DNA of 64,000 bases from Enterococcus sp. 9E7_DIV0242. GTDB lineage: Bacteria > Bacillota > Bacilli > Lactobacillales > Enterococcaceae. The stretch lies in NCBI RefSeq assembly GCF_002140975.2, contig NZ_CP147247.1, positions 1,612,001 to 1,676,000 of the forward strand, read 5' to 3'. Positions 45,432 to 55,601 of this stretch are shown here, one piece after another (within the stretch, counting starts at the first letter, position 1; each line of letters starts with the position of its first letter). A program made the position numbers and the translations under genes. Below the pieces are notes generated by a model. It saw only the letters and a list, made by a program, of their open reading frames with translations. It did no database searches and was not told the origin of the DNA.

Positions 45432-46720
45432 TGATTTTCCTCCTTGAATCGGTACTCAACGGCACGGGCATGCGCCTCAAGTCCTTCTTTTCTTGCCAAT
45501 AAAGCGATATCCGCTTGAATTTCTGCCAATGCCTCTTTTGTATAATAGCTAACCTGACTGTATTTAATAAAATCATAAACACCCAACGGCGAGTAAAATT
45601 TTGCAGTCCCGCTTGTCGGCAATACATGATTCGTTCCGGACAGATAATCTCCGACTGGTTCAGACGTATATGCGCCTAAAAAGATTGATCCCGCGTGCTT
45701 GATTTCATGCAGTCGACTCATCGGATCAGCCATCTGTACCTCTAAATGTTCCGGTGCAATCTCATTCATGATAGCAAACATGTCTGCTTCTGTATCTGTT
45801 AAGATAATCCAGCTGTGATCAACAATCGACCGTTCAGCGATGTCTTTTCTCGGAAGCGTGATTAGCTGTTCGGCGATTTCTCTTTCCACTTCTTCAGCCA
45901 GTTCTTTCGAGTTCGTCACTAAAAATGTTCGAGCCAATACATCATGTTCTGCCTGCGACAATAAATCAGCGGCAATAAACGCCGGATTTGCCTGACTATC
46001 TGCCAAAACACCGATTTCCGATGGACCAGCGATCATATCGATACCAACAACCCCAAATACCATTTTCTTCGCTGTTGCAACATAGATGTTTCCAGGACCG
46101 ACTATCTTATCTACTTTCGGAACACTGTCCGTACCATATGCCAACGCCCCAACTGCCTGTGCCCCTCCAATTTGGAAAACACGATCGACTCCGGCAATTT
46201 TGGCTGCTGCGAGGATGATCGAAGGGACGCCCTTTGGTGAAGGTGGTGTGACCATGATGATTTCTTCAACTCCGGCGATCTTTGCCGGCAACACGTTCAT
46301 TAGAACGGAGGACGGATAAGCTGCTGTTCCTCCTGGTACATAAACACCCACTCGCTCTAATGGACGAACAAGCTGCCCTCTAAATACCCCATTTTTTTCG
46401 CTATCCATAAAATCGTACTGCTTCTGTTTTTTATGATAACTGATAATATTCTCCTTGGCCTTCTCTAACGCTTGCTTCACGTCAGCATCCAGCTGTTGGT
46501 AAGCCTGCTCGATCTGTTTCGGTGAAACCTCCAGATCAGTCAGTATAGTCCGGTCAAATTCTTTAGAATACTCGATTAATGCTTGATCACCATTGGTAAG
46601 AACAGTATCAATGATTTCCTTTACCGCTACTTCGACTTGCTGATCCTCTGCTTTTCTTGTGTATTTCTCTTTATCTAGTTCAGACATTATTTCTTGCTTA
46701 GTTCCTGATAACCATCTCAT
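45428..46720 (-). CDS. hisD: Histidinol dehydrogenase
   Basis: 430 residues. [56 protein letters not shown] (zinc ligands) and APEHLEV are family landmarks. It oxidises histidinol to histidine in two NAD-dependent steps, the end of the pathway. It lies two bases after hisG. Confidence 0.97.
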   Translation of the reverse strand: MRWLSGTKQEIMSELDKEKYTRKAEDQQVEVAVKEIIDTVLTNGDQALIEYSKEFDRTILTDLEVSPKQIEQAYQQLDADVKQALEKAKENIISYHKKQKQYDFMDSEKNGVFRGQLVRPLERVGVYVPGGTAAYPSSVLMNVLPAKIAGVEEIIMVTPPSPKGVPSIILAAAKIAGVDRVFQIGGAQAVGALAYGTDSVPKVDKIVGPGNIYVATAKKMVFGVVGIDMIAGPSEIGVLADSQANPAFIAADLLSQAEHDVLARTFLVTNSKELAEEVEREIAEQLITLPRKDIAERSIVDHSWIILTDTEADMFAIMNEIAPEHLEVQMADPMSRLHEIKHAGSIFLGAYTSEPVGDYLSGTNHVLPTSGTAKFYSPLGVYDFIKYSQVSYYTKEALAEIQADIALLARKEGLEAHARAVEYRFKEENQ

Positions 46721-46722
46721 CG

Positions 46723-47361
46723 CTATCCCTCTTTTCCAATTACAGCTTCCAGCTGTTCAAACAAATCAAAAATTTCCTGACGCTTTCGTTTCAAGGTGGC
46801 TTTATTCACGATCATTCGAGCAGATATTCTGCAAATATCTTCGTAGATACTCAAACCATTTTCTTTCAATGTCGTTCCAGTTTCAACAATATCCACGATT
46901 GCATCTGCCAAGCCAAGAACTGGAGCTATTTCCACCGAGCCTTCGATTTTGATGATATCCACATCTTCTCCTTTGCTGCGAAAATGCGCAGAAGCTATTG
47001 TCGGATACTTCGTGGCAATCCGTTTTCGTTTATGATCATTCGGTTGATATTCTTTCGTTGAAGCAACAGAAAATTTGCACTCTCCGATAGCCAAATCCAG
47101 CATTTCATAATAGCCATGCGGATGCTCCAGTAATACGTCCTTACCAACTACACCAAGATCAGCTACACCATGCCTGACATACGTTGTAACATCCGCCGCT
47201 TTTACCAATAAAAAGGTCAGAGTTTGCTCCGCATTTTGAAACACGAGCTTTCTCTGTTTATCCTTCATGAAAGACACATCGATTCCTGCCTGTTCAAATA
47301 ATTCTAGAGTCTGTTTTTCCAGTCTGCCCTTTGTCAGAGCAATCGTCAAATTATTCCCCAT
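46723..47361 (-). CDS. hisG: ATP phosphoribosyltransferase, short form
   Basis: 212 residues, the short HisG type that needs His[31 protein letters not shown] and [19 protein letters not shown] are conserved. It catalyses the first step, ATP plus PRPP to phosphoribosyl-ATP, and is the point of feedback control by histidine. I start at the ATG at 47361 (GTAGGTGA upstream) rather than the GTG at 47370. The start overlaps the hisZ stop. Confidence 0.95.
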   Translation of the reverse strand: MGNNLTIALTKGRLEKQTLELFEQAGIDVSFMKDKQRKLVFQNAEQTLTFLLVKAADVTTYVRHGVADLGVVGKDVLLEHPHGYYEMLDLAIGECKFSVASTKEYQPNDHKRKRIATKYPTIASAHFRSKGEDVDIIKIEGSVEIAPVLGLADAIVDIVETGTTLKENGLSIYEDICRISARMIVNKATLKRKRQEIFDLFEQLEAVIGKEG

Positions 47362-48544
47362 TCTGCTCACCTACTTTTACCCGAATCATCTCTTCTTCTT
47401 TAAGATAAATCACTTCTTCGTAGCCCCATTTTTCACCATAAGCCAGTGCTTCCTCCCATGTATCAAAAAGAGACAACTCACTATCAATGTGTCGGTAAAC
47501 GAAATCCTGGGCAGCTGCAAGATCTGACAGTTCAGAATGAACCAATATCTTAGGATTTTTCAGCTCTGCTAAGAGACCTAACCGATATTGCAACGCGACC
47601 AACGTATCCAAGTTGATTCCCAATCCTACAGCCGGAATCCGTGTATGACCAAACTGTTCAACCAGATGATCGTAACGTCCACCTCTCAAAAAGACTTCCG
47701 GAACCAAATCCGCATAACCATTAAACAGAATCCCTGTATAATAATCCATTAGTGCCACTGAACCAAGATCTACTGTTAAAGAAATATCTGGATGTGCGGA
47801 AACGATCAGCTGTGCCATCTGACTGATTTCTGTAAGAATCGGAGCTACCATCGTTTCCTCTGGAAGCATCTTCTCTGCTTTGTTCAGCACCTCCTGGATT
47901 TCACCAAACAGCTTCGGCAATTCTTTAACAAAATCATCCAGATCACTAGGGTGCTGTTCAATGAATGCATCCAATGCGCTCAAGTTTTTATTACTCAGCA
48001 ACTCCTTAAAGGTCCTTTTCTCTTCGGTATTCAATTCTAAATAGCCAGCAACCTCATTCAAGATACCAGCATGCCCCAGTTCAAAATGAAAATTAGGGAT
48101 TTTCAGCTCCGTCAGGATTTCTACTGCACAGGAAATACATTCAAGCTCTGCCTTAACTGATGAAAAACCAATCAGCTCTATGCCTGCTTGTGTCAGTTCA
48201 TTTTGTTCACCGGTCATTTCATTATTGAAACGAAATACTCTACCGCTGTACGACAGCTTCAAAGGAGGTTGTATCCCAGCAGTTGCCGCTACTCGACCAA
48301 TCGGCATCGTCATATCCGGGCGTAAAACAAGCAGCCGGCCCTGCTTATCAAAAAAGCGATAGAGAACACCTTCGATTTCATCCGTCTGAAACACATCTTC
48401 AAATTCAATCAACGGTGTATCTACTCGTTGATAGCCTCGTTTACGCACAACCTTATTCACTTGCTGTTCGAGCTGATATGCCCCATTCGCTTCGCGAAAC
48501 AGCTTATCCTTCGTTCCGGAAGGCAAACTTCGATTCCATTTCAT
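47351..48544 (-). CDS. hisZ: ATP phosphoribosyltransferase regulatory subunit
   Basis: 397 residues, a histidyl-tRNA synthetase paralogue without tRNA-binding function. The class II core shows in [32 protein letters not shown] and [16 protein letters not shown]. HisZ forms the hetero-octamer with short HisG and carries histidine feedback. First gene of the operon. Its ribosome binding site (AAGGAG, nine nt before the ATG) is the 3' end of the last of four 104-bp repeat units lying between it and the T-box. Confidence 0.94.
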   Translation of the reverse strand: MKWNRSLPSGTKDKLFREANGAYQLEQQVNKVVRKRGYQRVDTPLIEFEDVFQTDEIEGVLYRFFDKQGRLLVLRPDMTMPIGRVAATAGIQPPLKLSYSGRVFRFNNEMTGEQNELTQAGIELIGFSSVKAELECISCAVEILTELKIPNFHFELGHAGILNEVAGYLELNTEEKRTFKELLSNKNLSALDAFIEQHPSDLDDFVKELPKLFGEIQEVLNKAEKMLPEETMVAPILTEISQMAQLIVSAHPDISLTVDLGSVALMDYYTGILFNGYADLVPEVFLRGGRYDHLVEQFGHTRIPAVGLGINLDTLVALQYRLGLLAELKNPKILVHSELSDLAAAQDFVYRHIDSELSLFDTWEEALAYGEKWGYEEVIYLKEEEMIRVKVGEQNGE

Positions 48545-48553
48545 GATACAGCA

Positions 48554-48969
48554 CTCCTTTTATTTGTTGTGGAAACTTGTCAAGGAATTGTCAAGTTTCT
48601 TCTTTTTGGTGGTCCGTTGTCCAGTTCCCTAGTATTCTTGGAAAAAGGGAAATGGCTCTCCTTTTATTTGTTGTGGAAACTTGTCAAGGAATTGTCAAGT
48701 TTCTTCTTTTTGGTGGTCCGTTGTCCAGTTCCCTAGTATTCTTGGAAAAAGGGAAATGGCTCTCCTTTTAATTGTTGTGGAAACTTGTCAGGTAATTGTC
48801 AAGTTTCTTCTTTTTGGTGGTCCGTTGTCCAGTTCCCTAGTATTCTTGGAAAAAGGGAAATGGCTCTCCTTTTATTTGTTGTGGAAACTTGTCAGGTAAT
48901 TGTCAAGTTTCTTCTTTTTGGTGGTCCGATAGCTATTTCCCTAGAACACTTGATAATAGGGAAATAGTG
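48554..48969 (-). repeat. Four tandem 104-bp structured repeat units before hisZ
   Basis: The CTCC mark recurs at 48554, 48658, 48762, 48866 and 48970, an exact 104-bp period. Units 1-3 are almost identical; unit 4, next to the T-box, differs in hairpin A but still pairs (CTATTTCCCT/AGGGAAATAG against CCATTTCCCT/AGGGAACTGG). Hairpin B has stem GAAACTTG/CAAGTTTC and a loop starting ACAATTCC or ACAATTAC. All units end in AAGGAG. The unit has the same layout and length as the array before rfbB. Confidence 0.92.
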
Positions 48970-49028
48970 CTCCTTTGTTAGACCTTCTTTTGAAAAAATA
49001 TTTCCGATATTGATTTTTTGGGGTAACA

Positions 49029-49300
49029 AAAAGTCCTCTTGGCAAATAAGCCAAGAGGACGAGAATTTTTTCACGTGGTCCCACCTCAGATTCATTTCCG
49101 CCTCTCAGCGAAAAACTCTGTTAGTCTACGACTAAAAGCGATAACGGGCAGTACCGATTTTTCCTACAGGTATTCAGAAAAACAATTTACAGGCGTGTTC
49201 GACGATCGTTCACTGTCTCCTTGCACCAACCGGAAACTCTCTGGAGTGACTAAAATCCTCTACTATTCTGATCTTTATTTTTTCATCATATTCTCATTTA
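49029..49300 (-). promoter_or_regulatory. T-box riboswitch of the his operon (His specifier)
   Basis: On the minus strand, the T-box motif AGGTGGGACCACG (49087-49075) is followed by a strong terminator (GTCCTCTTGGC...GCCAAGAGGAC, then TTTTTG). Stem I has AGTA on the 5' side and GAACACG on the 3' side, placing CAC (49198-49196) as specifier, a His codon. Uncharged tRNA-His would favour the antiterminator and turn on hisZGDBHAFIE. Confidence 0.9.
49034..49061 (-). terminator. Attenuator terminator of the His T-box
   Basis: GTCCTCTTGGC and GCCAAGAGGAC form an 11-bp stem with loop TTATTT, followed by TTTTTG. Confidence 0.9.
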
Positions 49301-49310
49301 TTTCTAAAAA

Positions 49311-49339
49311 CTTTATCATGGAAAAACGAATTAGTCAAC
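49311..49339 (-). promoter_or_regulatory. Possible promoter of the his operon
   Basis: TTGACT (49339-49334), 17 bases, then TAAAGT (49316-49311). The -35 box is good and the -10 box weak. The position just upstream of stem I fits. Confidence 0.4.
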
Positions 49340-49393
49340 AGCTTTCCAAAAGAAAATCATGAAAAATATTTTTTTAAGCAAAACCTAGTATCT

Positions 49394-50839
49394 TTATTGT
49401 GCTTGTGCAACCAAGGCACGCAAAGACTGATCCACATTTTCAGCAGCTAAGCGTCCTTCTCGTATTGCCCAAATCACAAGACTAGGGCCTCTTTTCGCAT
49501 CACCGGCTACATAAACACGTTCATTATTTGTCGTATAGTCATCCAATACTTCGGCTACATCCAGTTGATCCAGCAAGCTTCTCTCTGGACCAGTAAAGCC
49601 CATTGCCAATAGTACAAGATCAGCTTTCAGGGTCTTTTCCGTTCCTACAATCGGTTGAAATCCTTGATCGACCTGAACCGTTTCCAAGCCAATGACCTGG
49701 CCTCTTTCTGCGCCAATAAATGCTGTAGTGGAGGTCTGATACAAGGTCAGCTCTTCTTCCTGTACATGATTTGCTTCTGCCTGACCATACCCTTCTTTAT
49801 CAGTGAATGGGTACTCCGGCCACGGATTACCTGCTGCTCTATCCATAGGCATTCTTGGTGTGATCTCTAATTGTCTGACAGATGCACAGCCCTGACGAAT
49901 CGCCGAGCCGATACAATCATTTCCTGTATCTCCTCCGCCAATCACAATAACATGCTTTCCAGCCAACTTTTTACTTGTTGCTTCTGTACCATACTTCAGC
50001 ACATCCTTTGTTGCTTCAGTCAAATAATCCACCGCAAACTGCACACCTTGAACCTCTCGGCCATTAACTTTCAAATCTCGCGGTACACCCGCACCTGTAG
50101 CAACAATAATACGATCAAATTGTTGATACAGCTCTTCTGCCGTGATATCTACACCAATCTCTGTATTGGCAACAAACGTAATACCGACTTCCATCATGAC
50201 ATCGATTCGTCGTTGCACCACTGCTTTATCCAGCTTCATATTAGGAATGCCGTACATCAACAAGCCGCCAAATCTGTCTGACCGTTCATAAACTGTTACT
50301 TCGTGCCCCAGCTGATTCAAGCGCCACGCGGCAGAAAGCCCTGCCGGTCCACTGCCGATAACAGCAATTTTGAAGCCTGTTTTCTCTTTAGGAATCCCCG
50401 TTGGTTTCACCCAGCCGTTTTCAAACGCTGTATCAATGATAAACCGTTCATTATCATGGATAGCGACGCCAGAACCATTCAAAGCCTCTGTACAAGATTT
50501 TTCGCACGGTGCGGGACAGACGCGTCCCGTCATTTCAGGTAATGGATTAGTTCTACTCAAACGTTCCCAAGCCTTCTTGAATTCGCCACGATAAACCAGA
50601 TCATTCCATTCTGGAATCAGGTTATCATTTGGACAGCCGGATACCGCTCGTTTGCCTCCGTAAAATACACCTGTATGGCAAAAAGGGATGCCGCAGTTCA
50701 TACAGCGAGCTGCTTGTTCTTGGCGATCTTCCTTGTTCAATGGTACCTGTAATTCATCCCAATCATTTATACGTTCGGCAACTGGACGATAGGGATTCTC
50801 TTTACGAGCATACTTTAAAAATCCAAATGGATCAGCCAT
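49394..50839 (-). CDS. gltD: Glutamate synthase, small subunit
   Basis: 481 residues. The N-terminal Fe-S region has QAARCMNCGIPFC and CPNDNLIPEW, CPAPCEKSCTEAL; FAD and NADPH sites are VIGSGPAGLSAAW and VIGGGDTGNDC; the C-terminal block is VYVAGDAKRGPSLVIWAI. It passes electrons from NADPH to GltB for glutamate formation. I start at the ATG at 50839, ten nt behind AAAGGAG and two bases after the gltB stop. No strong terminator was seen after it. Confidence 0.94.
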   Translation of the reverse strand: MADPFGFLKYARKENPYRPVAERINDWDELQVPLNKEDRQEQAARCMNCGIPFCHTGVFYGGKRAVSGCPNDNLIPEWNDLVYRGEFKKAWERLSRTNPLPEMTGRVCPAPCEKSCTEALNGSGVAIHDNERFIIDTAFENGWVKPTGIPKEKTGFKIAVIGSGPAGLSAAWRLNQLGHEVTVYERSDRFGGLLMYGIPNMKLDKAVVQRRIDVMMEVGITFVANTEIGVDITAEELYQQFDRIIVATGAGVPRDLKVNGREVQGVQFAVDYLTEATKDVLKYGTEATSKKLAGKHVIVIGGGDTGNDCIGSAIRQGCASVRQLEITPRMPMDRAAGNPWPEYPFTDKEGYGQAEANHVQEEELTLYQTSTTAFIGAERGQVIGLETVQVDQGFQPIVGTEKTLKADLVLLAMGFTGPERSLLDQLDVAEVLDDYTTNNERVYVAGDAKRGPSLVIWAIREGRLAAENVDQSLRALVAQAQ

Positions 50840-50840
50840 C

Positions 50841-53800
50841 TTAGCCACGCTCCTTTACTGTTGGTTTCTGCGGAACACTTTGTGCGCCGATCACAGCTTC
50901 AAATGCTGTTTCCAATAATTGTTCTCCGGATAGACCCTCTTTGCGTAGCTTCTCGGTAACGATAACCATCTCATGGTATTCTTTAGGATAAACCTTGATA
51001 AAATGCTGTTGCTGATTATCCCAATCTGCCAAAATTTCTGCTGCTTTTTCTGAGCCAGTATGTTGGTAATGGTTTTCCAGTAATTCTTGCAGCACATGGT
51101 CATCACCTGATTCGCCTAAACGGAACAGTTCCACCATCTCCATATTGCATCGGTTTGCAAACTGCTCATTCGGATCGTAGATATAGGCGACTCCACCAGA
51201 CATCCCAGCACCAAAGTTACGACCGGTTTCACCCAAGATGACTGCCACACCACCTGTCATATATTCACAGCCATGATCACCGACCCCTTCAACGACAACT
51301 CTTGCACCACTATTTCTGACACAGAAGCGTTCTCCACCTCGTCCTCTGAAATAAGCTTCGCCTTTATTTGCGCCAAAGCAGGCAACGTTTCCGACGATTG
51401 GCGAGACTTCAGCCTTATAACCAGCATCTTCCGGCGGAACGATAATCAGACGACCGCCACTTAAGCCTTTTCCAACATAATCGTTGGCTTCTCCAGTCAG
51501 CTTAAGCGCCATCCCTTGAGTAATGAAAGCCCCAAAGCTTTGGCCTGCAATTCCTTTATAGTGGTAATTGATCAAGCCCGGTTCAAGCTCATAATTGCCG
51601 AAACGTTCAGCAATCCAACCACCCATACGAGCTCCAACCGAACGATTGACATTGTTGATTGGTTCTTCGATATAGATTTTTTGGTTGTTTTTGATAGCTG
51701 CGCCTGCAAAAGCATCCAGCTCTTTCCATTGCCGCTGTTCTTGAAACGGATCTTCACATTTGCGCTCAATCCCTAATGTGTGACCAAGCATTCGAGAAAA
51801 GTCCAATGATTTTGCTTTCCCCTTGGCAACAAATTTTGGCTTCAACATCTCTGCATGACCAATCATTTCATCGATTGTTCTGAACCCCAGCTCCGCCATG
51901 ATTTCTCTGAGATCCTCAGCAATAAACATCATCGCGTTGATGATATGTTCCGGTTTACCTGCAAAGAATTTACGCAGCTCCGGGTTTTGAGTCGCTACAC
52001 CAACAGGACAAGTATTCAAGCTGCAGACACGCATCATCACGCAGCCTACTGCAACAAGTGCCAATGACGCAAAGCTGTACTCCTCTGCACCTAATAAGGC
52101 CGCCACCGCCACGTCTCGCCCAGTCATCAGCTTACCATCTGTTTCCAATGTCATTCGCTGACGTAATCCATTTAAGGCTAACGTTTGGTGGGCTTCAACA
52201 AGACCCATCTCCCATGGAAGTCCGGCATCTCTGACAGAATTTCTCGGAGAAGCACCTGTCCCACCATCATAACCAGAGACTACGACAACATCTGCCCCAG
52301 CCTTGACTACTCCTGTAGCGATCGTCCCAACGCCTGTGCTTGATACTAACTTGACGTTGATTTTGGCATAAGGATTGATCGTTTTCAGATCATAGATCAA
52401 CTGAGCTAAATCTTCGATTGAATAAATATCATGATGAGGCGGTGGTGAAATCAAACGAACGCCAGGTGTCGAGCCACGAATTTCTGCTACCCATGGAAAG
52501 ACTTTATTCCCAGGTAGCTGTCCGCCTTCTCCCGGTTTTGCTCCTTGCGCGACCTTGATTTGCAACTCTTCAGCACTCATCAGATATTCTGCATTCACAC
52601 CAAAACGACCGGAAGCCACCTGTTTGATTTTACTATTTAGATTCACACCATTTGCTCGCGCTTTAAACCGGTTGCGATTCTCGCCACCCTCGCCACTATT
52701 TGACTTAGCACCAATTCGGTTCATTGCCTCAGCAATACATTCGTGTGCTTCCTGACTCAATGAGCCGTAGCTCATCGCACCGACCTTGAAGCGTTTGACG
52801 ATTGCTTCTGCCGGTTCTACTTCCGTCAGCTTCACAGATTGACGTTCACTAGTGAATTCCCACATCGCACGTAAAGTCGTAGGAGTTTCCAACTCTTCCT
52901 TGTTTAACTGCTGGGCATACTTTTTATAAAGTGAATAATCCCCCTGACGAACGGCTTGTTGAAAATTGTAGATTGTTTCAGGGTTAAACAAGTGATGTTC
53001 GCCATCTGCTTTGAACTGGAAGCTTCCTCCAGATGGCAGAAAATCGGTTTCCTTTTCACCATAGGCAGATTCATAACGTTCAAGATATTCTTTTTCTATC
53101 TGATTCAGTGTCAGTCCGCCAATTCGGCTTGCTGTTCCTGTAAAGAACTGCTCGATCACTTTTTCGGACAATCCAACAGCTTCAAACAACTGTGCACCAT
53201 GATAACCGGCAATGGTGGAAATCCCCATCCGAGACATGACCTTAACAATACCTTTTTCTGCTGCCTGACGGTATTTTTCTAATTTATCCGCTAGATGATA
53301 GTCCTTCAAGGTTTCATAAGTCCCGTATGGATGAATCCCGCTTGCTCCATAACCAATCAACATGGCGTAATGATGAACCTCACAGACCTCTGCTGAATCA
53401 ACAATAATGGACACCTGTCCCCTTTTTCCTTGCTCAACAAGATAATTATGCAATCCAGAAACTGCCAGAAGAATCGGAATAGCCATTTTGCCTTTGCCAT
53501 ACGCTCTATCTGAAAGAATGATAATCGTCGCACCACTATCGATTTTTTCTTCGGCTTCTTTAAACATCGTTTCCAATGCTCGTTGCAAGCGATTCGGAAC
53601 CTCCGGTGTCAATGAATAGATGATCGATTGAACCATACTTTTTTGTCCACGGATATTTAGTTTTTTAATTCTTAAGAAATCATTGGTGGATAAAACAGGG
53701 CTTTCTATTTTCAATTTATTACAGTTTTCCGGCTGGTCGATCAATAGATTGCCATCACGACCTAAAAACATTTCTGTTCCGATAACTAGTTTTTCTCGAA

Positions 53801-55349
53801 TCGCATCAATTGGTGGATTTGTTACCTGAGCAAATTGCTGCTTGAAATAAGTAAATAACGACTGGGGCTTATCACTCAATACCGCCAATGGGGAATCATA
53901 GCCCATCGAAATAACCGGCTCCTCGCCTTTTTCTGCCATCGGAAGAATCGTCATTCGAATGATTTCATCTGTATAACCATTCAGCTTCCATAAATGGTTC
54001 AATTCTTTTTCAGTCAGTGCTACTGTTGATTCTTCAGCTGGCTCTTCCAACTGATCAACAGTCAACAGCTGCTCATTCAACCATTCCCGATAAGGATGCT
54101 TCGAAGCATAGCGCGCCTTGATTTCTTCATTGCGGTAAAATTTTCCTGCATTCGTATCAACGACGATCATACTAGCAGGACCTAACATTCCCTTTTCAAC
54201 GACCCTAGCTGGTTCCAAATCAACAACACCAGATTCAGAAGCAACCACAATAAAGTTGTCTTTTGTAATCGAATAGCGTGAAGGGCGAAGACCATTTCTG
54301 TCTAATGCTGCACCGACCATTTCACCATCTGTAAAACAAAGTGCTGCTGGCCCATCCCATGGTGCTGTAAAGCTAGAGTTATACTCATAGAATGCAGCTG
54401 TTTCATCCTCTAGATTGGCCTCTTTCGACCAAGCCTCTGGAATCATCATCATCAATGCATGCGGAATATCCCGACCATTCCGGTACAGGTGTTCCATACA
54501 ATTTTCCAATTTGGCTGAATCAGAGTTTTCTTCATTATAGACATCGATATGGTGACTGTGCATCCAATTTTCTGCACCGCGAAGGGTATTGATTTCCCCG
54601 TTATGCGCTAAGAAACGAAAAGGCTGTGCCCGATCCCAGCTGGGAAAAGTATTGGTTGAAAAGCGTGAGTGGATCAATGCGATATGACTTTCCATTGTTT
54701 TATCCTGCAAGTCAGGATAGAACAAACGGACTTGATAGGCGTGGAGCATGCCTTTATAAACAATTGTTTTAGAGGACAGACTGCAAATAGCTAATTCATC
54801 CGGAGAATATATTTTTTCAATCGTTCTCCGTAGCTGGAAAAGGCAGTCTTCAAAGGCTCTTCCTGCTTTAACATCAATTGGTTTTTCAATAAAAAGCTGA
54901 ATAAATCCCGGCATAACTTTTTGCGCCCCGGGGCCACAGTATTCAAACGCAAAGGGAACATTTCTTTCCCAAAGTACACGATAGCCCGCAGCACTGATTT
55001 CTCCGGTTATCGATTGTAACAACGCTTTTTTTTCCATTTCTTCCTCTGGTAAAAATAGCATAGCAACAGCATAATGTCCTTTATCAGGTAAGACAATTTT
55101 TTCAGCTGCCGCTTTTTTCTGAAAGAAAGTATCCGGCATAGCCATCAAAATTCCCGCACCATCTCCAGTATCTGGTTCCGCACCAGTCCCGCCCCGATGG
55201 TTCATTCGTTCCAGCATCGTGAGCGCGTGATCGATCAGCTGATGAGAAGCCATTCCATCCATCTGTGCGATAAAGCCCATTCCGCAGGCATCTTTTTCAA
55301 AAGAAGGATCATACATCATATTCTTTCTATTTGTGGTCTGCTTTCCCAT
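50841..55349 (-). CDS. gltB: Glutamate synthase, large subunit
   Basis: 1502 residues, full length. The N-terminal amidotransferase has its catalytic Cys in FEKDACGMGF after a short propeptide, and RFSTNTFPSW, HNGEINT. The central and FMN domains show GEGGENRNRFKARANG and SPPPHHDIYSIEDLAQLI; the 3Fe-4S cluster is C-x5-C-x4-C in MMRVCSLNTCPVGVATQ. The C-terminal beta-helix is rich in Gly. It converts 2-oxoglutarate and glutamine to two glutamates. gltB-gltD form an operon directly upstream of the his operon. Confidence 0.97.
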   Translation of the reverse strand: MGKQTTNRKNMMYDPSFEKDACGMGFIAQMDGMASHQLIDHALTMLERMNHRGGTGAEPDTGDGAGILMAMPDTFFQKKAAAEKIVLPDKGHYAVAMLFLPEEEMEKKALLQSITGEISAAGYRVLWERNVPFAFEYCGPGAQKVMPGFIQLFIEKPIDVKAGRAFEDCLFQLRRTIEKIYSPDELAICSLSSKTIVYKGMLHAYQVRLFYPDLQDKTMESHIALIHSRFSTNTFPSWDRAQPFRFLAHNGEINTLRGAENWMHSHHIDVYNEENSDSAKLENCMEHLYRNGRDIPHALMMMIPEAWSKEANLEDETAAFYEYNSSFTAPWDGPAALCFTDGEMVGAALDRNGLRPSRYSITKDNFIVVASESGVVDLEPARVVEKGMLGPASMIVVDTNAGKFYRNEEIKARYASKHPYREWLNEQLLTVDQLEEPAEESTVALTEKELNHLWKLNGYTDEIIRMTILPMAEKGEEPVISMGYDSPLAVLSDKPQSLFTYFKQQFAQVTNPPIDAIREKLVIGTEMFLGRDGNLLIDQPENCNKLKIESPVLSTNDFLRIKKLNIRGQKSMVQSIIYSLTPEVPNRLQRALETMFKEAEEKIDSGATIIILSDRAYGKGKMAIPILLAVSGLHNYLVEQGKRGQVSIIVDSAEVCEVHHYAMLIGYGASGIHPYGTYETLKDYHLADKLEKYRQAAEKGIVKVMSRMGISTIAGYHGAQLFEAVGLSEKVIEQFFTGTASRIGGLTLNQIEKEYLERYESAYGEKETDFLPSGGSFQFKADGEHHLFNPETIYNFQQAVRQGDYSLYKKYAQQLNKEELETPTTLRAMWEFTSERQSVKLTEVEPAEAIVKRFKVGAMSYGSLSQEAHECIAEAMNRIGAKSNSGEGGENRNRFKARANGVNLNSKIKQVASGRFGVNAEYLMSAEELQIKVAQGAKPGEGGQLPGNKVFPWVAEIRGSTPGVRLISPPPHHDIYSIEDLAQLIYDLKTINPYAKINVKLVSSTGVGTIATGVVKAGADVVVVSGYDGGTGASPRNSVRDAGLPWEMGLVEAHQTLALNGLRQRMTLETDGKLMTGRDVAVAALLGAEEYSFASLALVAVGCVMMRVCSLNTCPVGVATQNPELRKFFAGKPEHIINAMMFIAEDLREIMAELGFRTIDEMIGHAEMLKPKFVAKGKAKSLDFSRMLGHTLGIERKCEDPFQEQRQWKELDAFAGAAIKNNQKIYIEEPINNVNRSVGARMGGWIAERFGNYELEPGLINYHYKGIAGQSFGAFITQGMALKLTGEANDYVGKGLSGGRLIIVPPEDAGYKAEVSPIVGNVACFGANKGEAYFRGRGGERFCVRNSGARVVVEGVGDHGCEYMTGGVAVILGETGRNFGAGMSGGVAYIYDPNEQFANRCNMEMVELFRLGESGDDHVLQELLENHYQHTGSEKAAEILADWDNQQQHFIKVYPKEYHEMVIVTEKLRKEGLSGEQLLETAFEAVIGAQSVPQKPTVKERG

Positions 55350-55399
55350 TCACATCATTCCTCTTTTAAATAGTTTGAAAATTCTAATTTATTTTTAAT

Positions 55400-55428
55400 A
55401 GTTTACATGGTTCTGGTAAATTTTACAA
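55400..55428 (-). promoter_or_regulatory. Possible promoter of gltBD
   Basis: TTGTAA (55428-55423), 17 bases, then TAAACT (55405-55400), about 50 bases before the gltB start. Moderate match only. Confidence 0.4.
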
Positions 55429-55601
55429 TACCAACGTGAAAATTTCAGAAAAAATAACGGTCGTAACAGTATCAATTCAATGAATTTTTGAAAAGAATGG
55501 AAAATGTGCCTAAAGTTTTCATATTAGTATCTTATTAAATGGTCAAATAGATGCTTTTCTGATAAACTGTGTTTGATGACTCCTGAGAAAGGATGAAAAA
55601 G

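Noticed and set aside
48428..48967. Several overlapping ORFs on the plus strand with near-identical peptides (SRNCQVSSFWWSVV...)
   Set aside because: They are translations of the 104-bp repeat. 104 is not a multiple of three, so the frame shifts from unit to unit; the hisZ leader runs on the other strand.
48554..48969. CRISPR array
   Set aside because: The units are 104 bp with no short repeat/unique spacer pattern, and no cas genes are present.
49039..49362. 107-codon ORF on the plus strand
   Set aside because: It lies antisense to the His T-box leader.
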